The notes under the pieces were generated by a model. It did not search any database. It saw nothing but the letters and a program-made list of their open reading frames with translations, and was not told where the DNA came from. Of a stretch of 64,000 nt of DNA, positions 48,916 through 58,093 are shown one piece after another. The stretch is from NCBI GenBank assembly GCA_034509495.1, contig CM067504.1:25871-89870 (forward strand). The letters are read 5' to 3'. Each line of letters starts with the position of its first letter. Position 1 is the stretch's first letter. Both the position numbers and the translations under genes were made by a program. The stretch comes from Acestrorhynchus altus. Lineage: Eukaryota; Chordata; Actinopteri; Characiformes; Acestrorhynchidae.

Positions 48916-49349
48916 AAAGTGTGGGGAACCAAGGAAGGACAAGCACTTGGCACCTTCCAGCAGACGGTCAGACATGGTGAGGACACAGTGTGGGCTCTTG
49001 GTCCTTCTCCTGTGTGTAACAGGTAAGAGACACTCGTAGGGAAGACAATAATATCACACCTGCACGAATCACACTCCTGTAATATCACACCTAGATTATT
49101 AGTTATTGTATTTGTGTACACACACACTACATAAATCCAGCACTGCGCTAGCAGACCACAAACACACACACTTAATCTCACACACATAACAACGATGTGC
49201 ATTATTTCTTCCATCTCCTCACGTGTAATAAGCAGTAAATAATATGTAAATCTGTAAATAATGCTGGATATTATATATATACTATTATGAACTGCACTGT
49301 TTATCCCTTTTCTGCCCTCTTTTTTCTGTAATAATGTGAATTTCCTCAA

Positions 49350-49381
<32 letters not shown>

Positions 49382-50142
49382 CACTTCTTATCTGGAAACT
49401 TTTATTAGTTGTTTACGATTCATTCTGTATTTCTAACATTATGGGTGTTTATTGTTGCATTTTAGACTCTTTTTATCTAGTAAATATAAAGTTTTTTCCC
49501 AGATGAGACCATAATGTTACTATAAAGACTATAAGACTCAATATCTCAGATCTGTTCAGAAGACAGACAGAATCTTAAAGCTCCAAAGGGGTGAAAAGAA
49601 CCCAAACTTACAAATTATACAGTATCAGTCATATTTATATCCATTGCATTTAAGGAGACATATTTCAGCCTTTTTGTCTTAATGTTGAGTCAAACTAGAT
49701 TTCGTGAGCAATAAGTCAAGTTGACCCAATGAAATAAAACAATGCAGAAAAGAGATGCTCAGATGAAGATATTATTCCAGTTGAACGCATTCAAACCTAT
49801 GGTTCCACAGATCATAGACAGTAGATGGAAGGGGGATTGTTCATCAGCCATGCTGATATCATTTGTCTCTGGGCTAGTCATAGCATTCTCAAAAACAGCA
49901 ATTGTCAGTATTCATTTGTACACGAAACAATTTTTCTAAGAGTGCTGCATTATTTGGATCAGTAGAACTCATCCATAATGTTTATTCTCCGCTACAGGAT
50001 CCTTTGAGCAGCTGAATGGTAGGAACTTTATTCTTCTTTACAAAATCATTGGTAGAACAGCATGTTTATTTAGGGTCATTGTCTTGCTGCATGATCCACA
50101 TTCTCTTCACTGGCCAGTTCAGAAATCATTAGTCTATCATCA

Positions 50143-50222
50143 GACCCTCACTCTCAGACCTTTACTGTCAGACCCTCACTCTCAGACCTTTACTGTCAGA
50201 CCCTCACTGTCAGACTCTCACT
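50143..50222. repeat. TCAGACC minisatellite in P5
   Basis: Three regular units of ctcactctcagacctttact; marks the left breakpoint of the E3-E5 deletion. Confidence 0.85.
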
Positions 50223-50377
50223 GTTCTGCTCTAACGTGAGAATATCAATGTTTCACTTCCAAAGTGAAAGCAATACAGAATAATCAAGTACAAAGTGGGG
50301 CGATGGTTCTGTAGGAGAAGAAAGTTTTTTTGTGTTTTTATGGCAGCTACAGAAAAAGGGGAAAGGGTTTAGTAGTT

Positions 50378-53300
50378 CCATCCATCCATCCATTTTCATC
50401 CGCTTATCCGGGGCCAGGTCGCGGAGGCAGCAGTCTAAGTAGGGATGCCCAGACTTCCCTCTCCCCCGACACCTCAGCCAACTCCCCAGGAGGGACCCCG
50501 AGGCGTTCCCAGGCCAGCCGAGGGACATAGTCCCTCCAGCGTGTCCTGGGTCTACCCCGCGGTCTCCTCCCGGTGGGACGTGCCTCGAACACCTCCCAGG
50601 GGAGACGCCCAGGGGCATCCAAAACAGATGCCCGAGCCACCTCAACTGGTTGCTCTCGATGTAGAGGAGAAGCGGCTCTACTCCTCCACCCTATGGAGGA
50701 AACTCATTTTGGCCGCTTGTATCCGCGATCTTGTCCTTTCGGTCATTGCCCACAGTTCATGACCATAGGTGAGGGTGGGAACATAGATTGGCTGGTAAAT
50801 CGAGAGCGTCGCCTTTCGGCTCAGCTCCTTCTTCACCACAATGGACCGGTACACTGACCGCATGACTGCTGCAGCAGCACCAATCCACCTGTCAATCTCA
50901 CGCTCCCTCTCACCCCCACTCGTGAACAAGACCCTGAGATACTTGAACTCCTCCACTTGGGGCAGGACAGCTCCACCAATCTGGAGAGGGCAAGCCACCA
51001 TCTTCCAGTCGAGAACCATGGCCTCAGATTTGGAGGTGCTGATTCGTATCCCAGCCACTTCACACTCGGCTATGAACCGCTCCAATGCCTGCTGAGGGTC
51101 CTGGCCTGAAGAAGCCATCAGGACAACATCATCCGCAAAAAGCACAGATGATATCCTGTGGTTCCCAAACTGGACCCCCTCTGGCCCCTGTCTGCACCTA
51201 GAAATTCTGTCCATAAAGATTATGAACAGAACCAGTGACAAAGGGCAGCCCTGCCAGAGTCCAACATGCACCAGGAACAGGTCTGATTTACTGCCGGCAA
51301 TGCGAACCAGGCTCCTGCTCTGGTCATACAAGGATCTGATAGCCCTTAACAGATGGCCCCAGACCCCATATTCCTGGAGCACCCCCCACAGAATACCCCG
51401 AGGGACACGGTCGAATGCCTTCTCCAAATCCACAAAACACATGTGGACTGGTTGGGCAAACTCCCATGAACCCTCGAGCACCCTCCGGAGGGTGTAGAGC
51501 TGGTCCAGTGTTCCACAGCCGGGACGAAAACCGCATTGTTCCTCCTGAAATTCGAGGTTCGACTAACGGCCCAATTCGTCTCTCCAGTACCCTGGCATAG
51601 ACTTTCCCGGGGAGGGTGAGAAGAGGGATCCCCCTATAGTTGGAACACACTCTCTGGTCCCCCTTTTTAAACAGGGGAACCACCACCCCGGTTTACCACT
51701 CCAGGGGCACTGTCCCCGTCTGCCACGCGATGCTGCAGAGGCGCGTCAGTCAAGACAGCCCAACAGCATCTAGAGACTTGAAATACTCCGGGCGAATCTC
51801 ATCCACCCCCAGGGCCTCAGCCTCACCTTCTACATTGGAAGACGTGATGGTGGGGTTAAGGAGATCCTCAAAATATTCCTTCCACCACCCAATGATATCC
51901 CTGGTTGAGGTCAACAGCTCCCCACCCGCACTGTAAACAGTGTCGGCAGGGTACTGCTTCCCCCTTCTGAGGCGCCGAATGGTTTGCCAGAATCGCTTCG
52001 GGGTAGACCAATAGTCCTTCTCCAAGGCCTCCCTGAACTCCTCCCAGCTCCTTGTTTTTGCCTCCTTGACCACCCAAGCAGCAGCACGCTTAGCCTCTCG
52101 GTACCTGTCGTGTGCGTCGGAAGACCCAGAGGCCAACATGGCCTGATAGGTCATCTTCTTCAGCTTGACGGCATCCCTTACTTCCGATGTCCACCACCAG
52201 GTTTGGGGATTGCCGCCATGGCAGGCACCTGCAACCTTACGAGAACCTGGTCCACTCTGACTCAATGTCCCCAGCCTCCCCAGGTAGCTGTTAGAAGCTC
52301 TCCCGGAGGTGGGAGTTGAAAGCTTCCCTGACAGGGGGCTCAGCCAGATGTTCCCAGCAGACCCAAAGGATACGTTTCGGCCTGCCAGGTCTAACCCACC
52401 TGCCCCTCTGCCAGCGGATCCAACTCACCACCAGGTAGTGATCGGTTGACAGCTCTGCCCCTCTCTTCACTCGAGTGTCCAAGACATAGGGCCGGAGAAC
52501 AGATAAGACAATAACAAAGTCTATCATTGATCTCCGGCCTAGGGCATCCTGGTGCCATGTGCACTTATGGACGCCCCTATGCTCGAACATGGTGTTTATT
52601 AAGGACAATCTGTAACTGGTGCAGAAGTCCAACAACAGAACTCCGCTTGGGTTCTGATCGGGGAGGCCGTTCCTCCCAATCACCCCTCTCCAGGTGTCAC
52701 TGTTGTCGCCCACGTGGGCGTTGAAGTACCCCAGCAGAACAATGGAATGCCCAGTTGGGGCACTTTCCAGTACACCCACCCCCCCAAGGACCCCAAGAAG
52801 GTCTGGTACTCTGCACTGACATTCGGCCTGTAGGCACAGACTACAGTCAGAGTCCTCTCTCCTACCCGAAGGCACAGAGAGGCGACCCTCTCATTCACTG
52901 GGGTAAACTCCAACACGAGATGGCTGAGATGGGGAGCTATGAGCAAGCCCACACCAGCCTGACGTCTCTCACCCTGGGCAACTCCAGAGTAGTGGAGGGT
53001 CCAACCCTTCTCAAGGAGTTGGGTTCCAGAGCCCAAGCTGTGTGTGGAAGTTAGCACGACTATCTCTAGCCAGTACCTCTCAATCTCCCACACAAGCTCA
53101 GGCTCCTTCCCCTCCAGCGAGGTGACCTTCCACGTCCCAACAGCTAGCCGCTGTGTCCCGGGATCAGGCCGCGAGGACCCCGCCCTCGACTGCCACCCAA
53201 TCCACAAGACACCCGACCCCAATGGTTTCCTCTATGGGTGGTGGGAGGATTGGCCCACGTTGCCTCTTCGGGCTGGGCCCGGCCGGGCCCCATCGGCTCC

Positions 53301-53523
53301 AGGGTGGGGCCCCGGTTGCGCAGTACCGGGTGACGTTGCGGGGCTTTTATTCCGGTGTTTCATTGTGGTTTCGAACTGCTCTTGGTCGGGCCCATCACCT
53401 TGGACCTGTTTGCCATGGGAGACCCTGACAGGGGGTAAAAATTAATCCCCGGGCAACATAGCTCCTCGGATCATTCTGGCACTCAAACCCCTCCACCACG
53501 GTATGGTGGCAGTTCAAGGACAG
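50378..53523 (-). mobile_element. Rex3 (RTE-type) LINE copy B, antisense in intron 5 of P5
   Basis: 3,146 bp between exact copies of GGGTTTAGTAGTT. The 3' end (left) has a (GGAT)n tail. Minus-strand order: endonuclease start 52,680-53,222 (LAVGTWKVTSLEGKEPELVW), endonuclease end 52,291-52,875 (SMIDFVIVLSVLRPYVLDTR; LSTDHYLVVSWI), linker 51,750-52,265 (LEKDYWSTPKRFWQTIRRLR), RT 50,678-51,481, a 267-codon open frame with HMCFVDLEKAFDRVPRGILW, GLWQGCPLSLVLFIIFMDRI and the catalytic FADDVV, then the C-terminal RWLGHLFWMP zone (50,404-50,645). The internal agtgacaaagggcagccctg corresponds to the Rex3 primer site as I remember it. A few frameshifts; inactive as written. Confidence 0.9.
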
Positions 53524-53690
53524 GGGTTTAGTAGTTTATTAGGTCTATTTATATCATGTATAAAACATGATCATTTCAGTTTTGATTTCAGGTGCTCAGT
53601 AGATTTCGAACAAACTAAGCTAAATAATTTAATCCATACATCCATAATACAAAAATTAATTATTAAACATCAGCATCTGAATGGGGGTGT

Positions 53691-53692
<2 letters not shown>

Positions 53693-53739
<47 letters not shown>

Positions 53740-53756
53740 GTCGCTTTCTCTCTCTC

Positions 53757-53793
<37 letters not shown>
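53693..53793. repeat. (CT)n polypyrimidine tract before exon 6 of P5
   Basis: About 100 bp of CT repeats with GT/TT interruptions ending in CCAG and exon 6; longest of the five. Confidence 0.95.
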
Positions 53794-53794
<1 letters not shown>

Positions 53795-53978
53795 GGGAGA
53801 CTCTGGAGGCCCAATGGTGGTCAAGAGGATTGTTTGGATTCAGTCTGGAATCACTAGTTTTGGAGTTGGTTGTGGTGATCCGAACTCGCCTGGTGTTTAC
53901 ACTCGAGTGTCCAAGTATCAGCCATGGATTACCAAGACCATCAAACAGAACCTCCCTGGCTTTGTGAGGTTTCCCTAG

Positions 53979-54768
53979 AAAAGGCAAGATATGACTTTCA
54001 CACACTTCTCTCTGTTTACACACATTCCTCATAGATCCATCTTAGGCCACCTTCACATTACAAACTCCATCAATCAAATCCACTTTTTCACTCAGATCAG
54101 ATTTGATCATATTGAGGGTTAAAATTCATAAATGTAAGTGAGATGTAGCTTCAGTTCAGTTTTCACAAAGCAGCTTTACGGAGATTTGAGTCTGAGCAGA
54201 ATCTGACTGTTCATATTCATGATGGATGCCCACAAGTCAGATCTAAGGCTGTCTATGAAAATGGCTAAAATCTGGTTTGAAAATTCTGGATTTGACCACA
54301 CAGCCTTGAAAAAAAAGATCTGTGTCACATTAAGGCAGAAAAACCATATTTAAGTCTCTTCAGTCAGGTAACGTGAATGTGTTACCAATTCAATATTCAG
54401 TATAACATCATATATTAATGCAGTAATCGTAGTAAAATGGAAAGGCTAATTCCAAGAACTGGAGAATAATTCCAGCCTCACTGGTGCAGCCATGTTTGTG
54501 GCTCAGAGTTTTCATGAGCACACGGAGCTTAACAAGGAGGGTTCAGTAGCAGTAGTTTTGAGTGGTTACATGAGTTTAAATGAGCTTAATGAGCCACAGT
54601 GTTCCCAGTACAACCTACAAACTGGCTGTTTTTCTCATGAAAAAGAGCAGACAGGGGCTTATAGTAGACTCGACGATTTATGAAATTAGATCATTGATAT
54701 CCTTAATTACTTCTCAGTCTCATAATGTCTGTTGTGTTTTGGCAGGAGCTGCCAGCAGTGAGCAGAGA
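53979..54768. repeat. 3' flank of protease unit, copy 5 (cut by gap)
   Basis: Clean copy of the duplicated 3' flank, without insertions, stopping at the scaffold gap within ggcaggagctgccagcagtg. Confidence 0.8.
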
Positions 54769-55268
54769 NNNNNNNNNNNNNNNNNNNNNNNNNNNNNNNN
54801 NNNNNNNNNNNNNNNNNNNNNNNNNNNNNNNNNNNNNNNNNNNNNNNNNNNNNNNNNNNNNNNNNNNNNNNNNNNNNNNNNNNNNNNNNNNNNNNNNNNN
54901 NNNNNNNNNNNNNNNNNNNNNNNNNNNNNNNNNNNNNNNNNNNNNNNNNNNNNNNNNNNNNNNNNNNNNNNNNNNNNNNNNNNNNNNNNNNNNNNNNNNN
55001 NNNNNNNNNNNNNNNNNNNNNNNNNNNNNNNNNNNNNNNNNNNNNNNNNNNNNNNNNNNNNNNNNNNNNNNNNNNNNNNNNNNNNNNNNNNNNNNNNNNN
55101 NNNNNNNNNNNNNNNNNNNNNNNNNNNNNNNNNNNNNNNNNNNNNNNNNNNNNNNNNNNNNNNNNNNNNNNNNNNNNNNNNNNNNNNNNNNNNNNNNNNN
55201 NNNNNNNNNNNNNNNNNNNNNNNNNNNNNNNNNNNNNNNNNNNNNNNNNNNNNNNNNNNNNNNNNNNN
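54769..55268. other. Scaffold gap, exactly 500 N
   Basis: A round 500-N block, the usual placeholder for a gap of unknown length. It lies inside the duplicated 3' flank, so further protease copies may be missing. Confidence 0.99.
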
Positions 55269-55280
55269 ATAGGACAATAA

Positions 55281-55289
<9 letters not shown>

Positions 55290-55356
<67 letters not shown>
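55290..55356. repeat. (TA)n microsatellite
   Basis: About 33 TA units with one TG interruption just right of the gap; it may have contributed to the assembly break. Confidence 0.95.
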
Positions 55357-55474
55357 AAATAATAGTAGTTCAATTACAGATAATTGTATGCAGAGAGATG
55401 GAAGAAGTATTGCATTTATGGCATTTAACTGATGCTCTTATCCACAGTGACATTCAACATGATGGACATACAAG

Positions 55475-55932
55475 GCCCTGGATGCCTGGTGGATACCGGT
55501 CCATGCCCTCTACTCATCCACTTCTTAGGACCAACTGCTAGATTAGACTACACAACCTGAATGAACTTCATTACCAACACAGACTTGCATGCTACCTAAA
55601 TTTCCATTATTCATAATTCATAATTGCCCTTATTCATTCTTATTTGTATCACAACTACTGCAAGCAAAACTATCTTTATTTCCTTCCTCTATATATACAA
55701 TTCATTTCTACTTTTCTATGCCCATGTACTGTACTTTTGTTTATACTCTCCGGTGACGACCAGAGGAGGATGGGTTCCTCTCAAGGTTTCTTCCTCCCAG
55801 AGGGAGATTTCCTTGCCACTGTTTGCCCACTGGCTGCTCATTTGAGGCTTGGACCCGGATTTATGTAAAGCTGCTTTGTGACAACTCCTTGTTGTAAAAA
55901 GTGCTATACAAATAAACTTTGATTGATTGAAT
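55475..55932 (+). mobile_element. L2-like LINE 3' end (plus)
   Basis: ggatgggttcctctcaaggt, then aaagctgctttgtgacaact and an AATAAA-type end with (TTGA)n at 55,920-55,931, the same family as the LINE nested at 35,222-37,600. Just upstream (55,412-55,455) is a scrap of the other L2 tail type. Confidence 0.8.
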
Positions 55933-55954
55933 GAGAAATATAATAGAAGAGGTC

Positions 55955-56100
55955 AGTAGTGTTGGAGTCTCACCCAATGACTCTTACTGGTGTAGAACAG
56001 CATAGTTACCCAGACTGGGAATCGAACCCCAGTCTCCCACATGGTGTGGGGGCTCACTGGTGGTGGTGTCTGTTGGGCCACACCAACCACTGCATACACA
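55955..56100 (-). mobile_element. tRNA-derived SINE relic (minus)
   Basis: The complement holds a B-box-like GGTTCGATTCC (from 56,010-56,025) and, about 45 nt upstream, an A-box-like TGGCCCAACAGAC, the internal polymerase III promoter spacing of tRNA-derived SINEs. There is no full cloverleaf, so it is not called a tRNA gene. Family not named. Confidence 0.5.
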
Positions 56101-56149
56101 TTGCACATTACATTATACTGAAACTCTAACAGTGTGTGGATGTAAGTGT

Positions 56150-56450
56150 GTGTGTCCATGTTCTGCTGAGAGCAGTGTAGCAGGGAGGAATGACCTGCGA
56201 TTCTGCTCCTTCACACACTTTGGGTAAAGCAGCAGGCCACTGAAAGAGCTGCCCAGTGCTGCCAGAGTCTCATGCATGGAGTGGGAGTCGTTCTCCAGCA
56301 TGGACGCCATCTTGAATACCATCTTTCTGTCACCCACCACCTGACCTCTTTATGAGTTTGTTCAGTCTCTTCCTGTCTGCTGCTGAAATACTACTGCCCC
56401 AGCACACCACACCATAAAAGATGGTAGATGCCACTACTGTGTAAAAGAAG
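56150..56450 (-). mobile_element. Rex1-like LINE RT C-terminal fragment (minus)
   Basis: Minus-strand readings give FYTVVASTIFYGVVCWGSS (56,390-56,450), then AADRKRLNKLI and DRKMVFKMASMLENDSHSMH (56,250-56,340) and NRRSFLPATLL, a block typical of CR1/Rex1-type LINEs. It forms the distal upstream region of ears2. Confidence 0.7.
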
Positions 56451-56558
56451 GTCCTCGTGAATGCTCCCTGGTGTTTATGCATTTAATGACGTTTAATAAA
56501 AATGTAACAAAAGCCTTTGAACAGAGACTTTTATTGTGGAAGGCGAGGGTCGGAGCTG

Positions 56559-56566
56559 TGACGTCA
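56559..56566 (+). promoter_or_regulatory. CRE-type site upstream of ears2
   Basis: TGACGTCA, the full palindromic CREB/ATF site, within the locally GC-rich stretch 56,535-56,600 about 170 bp before the start codon. No TATA box is evident, as usual for housekeeping mitochondrial genes. Confidence 0.5.
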
Positions 56567-56734
56567 GAGCGGAGCGTGGCGCCTGGGGAAGTGAAGCCCA
56601 GATGCAGACAGGAGCTCAAATGAAAACGTTAAACCAGTTTAAACAGATAAACTGATGACAGCAGTGGTGGAACTGAGGTCAGTAAGAACTGCTCTGGGCT
56701 GGAGATTCGCACGATAGTGCGGGTTTTATCTGAA

Positions 56735-58022
56735 ATGTTGCGACGCCGTTTCTGTGGACTACGCGAGACTTTCGCTTCATGTCATCGCTCCTCCCACCGG
56801 AACTGCGTCACCAGCCCTAAAGTGGGTCAGTCGCGCGAAGTTCGAGTTCGATTCGCCCCCAGTCCCACCGGTAAGTGCCTAAACCTAAACTCCCAGTCCC
56901 ACCAGGTAAGAGCCTAAACTTAAACTCCCAGTCCCACCAGTAAGAGCCTAAAGCTCTTCAGTGACCCTAAACCACAACCCTGATCCTGTCCTCAGTGACC
57001 TTAAACCCCAACCCTGATCCTCAGTGAGCCTAAATCCTGATTGAATCTAGAGCAGGAGCAGAATTTGAGGAAGTGGGTGGAAGGTTTCCAGCTTTTCTTC
57101 TAGATCTATATTTTGTTCTTCATCAGCCGCAGCAGAAGAGACTGTTTGGATTTAATATGATGGGTTGATTTTTCTTTCTAATATTTTAAATTTTATGATT
57201 GAAAAAGTCATAAAGATATTACTGAAATTTGATGGAATCTTCGGTGGTGTACTGAAAAGTACTCTGGGATTGTTTTTGTTTTTTCCATCATCATGGATAA
57301 ATAATCTGAACGAGCTCTAGTGAGACCCCTTCTATAATCAATTAGTCTGTTCTTCCAAGCTGAGTGGAACATTTCCAGTTTAGTGGATCACCATTTCCAT
57401 TCTAACCTTCATGCTGACTGTTTTAAGGTCTTAATGTTTTTATATTTAAGTGGTGCTACGAACAAGTTGTGGCCTCAGAGATCCCCTAACTCTCAGAGAT
57501 CCTCACACTGTTCCTCAGAGATCCCCTAACTCTCAGAGATCCTCACACTGCTCCTCAGAGATCTCCTAACTCTCAGAGATACTCTCACTGTTCCTCAGAG
57601 ATCCCCTAACTCTCAGAGATCCTCACACTGCTCCTCAGAGATCTCCTAACTCTCAGAGATACTCACACTGCTCCTCAGAGATCCCCTAACTCTGAGATAC
57701 TCAACATCCTCACACTAACTCTGAGATCAACTAACTCATAGATCCTCACACTGATCCTCAGTTCTGCTGTTTAGGGTTACTGCACCTGGGTGGTCTCCGC
57801 ACAGCTCTATATAACTTCCTGTTTGCCCGTCAACATGGTGGAACCTTTATCCTGAGGCTGGAGGACACTGACCGCTCCCGCTTCGTCCCTGCAGCCACGC
57901 AGGACATACAGGACCAGCTGGAGTGGGCAGGTGCATTACTATAGCAACAGTATCAGGTCTCAGCAGTGACAAAACCATATCAATACCTGCGATCAATGAC
58001 CCTGATCAGCATTCTGCTCATG

Positions 58023-58093
<71 letters not shown>

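Larger units (their letters stand above)
48974..53978 (+). pseudogene. Trypsin-like serine protease P5 (prss60-like): exons 1, 2 and 6 only
   Basis: E1 48974-49022 encodes a signal peptide MVRTQCGLLVLLLCVTG across the junction; E2 49998-50018 encodes GSFEQLN and ends in phase to join VCGRAPLN of E3. E3-E5 are missing: intron 2 runs at about 50,140 straight into the TCAGACC minisatellite of intron 5. E6 53796-53978 is clean and encodes GDSGGPMVVKRIVWIQSG, then the Gly216/226-region CGDPNSPGVYTRVSKYQPWI and a tail ending LPGFVRFP before TAG; no GPI-type or membrane tail follows. E2 (phase 1) cannot splice in frame to E6 (phase 0). The exons present are error-free, so this could be a real deletion or an assembly collapse. 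Intron 5 holds antisense Rex3 copy B. Confidence 0.85.

Noticed and set aside
54580..55373. Long open frames across the N block on both strands
   Set aside because: They exist only because undefined bases contain no stop codons.
55955..56100. A functional tRNA gene on the minus strand
   Set aside because: B-box and approximate A-box are present but no cloverleaf stems or anticodon arm could be drawn; a SINE relic fits better.
57475..57770. Regularly spaced repeat resembling a CRISPR array
   Set aside because: Units are contiguous with no unique spacers, in a vertebrate intron.
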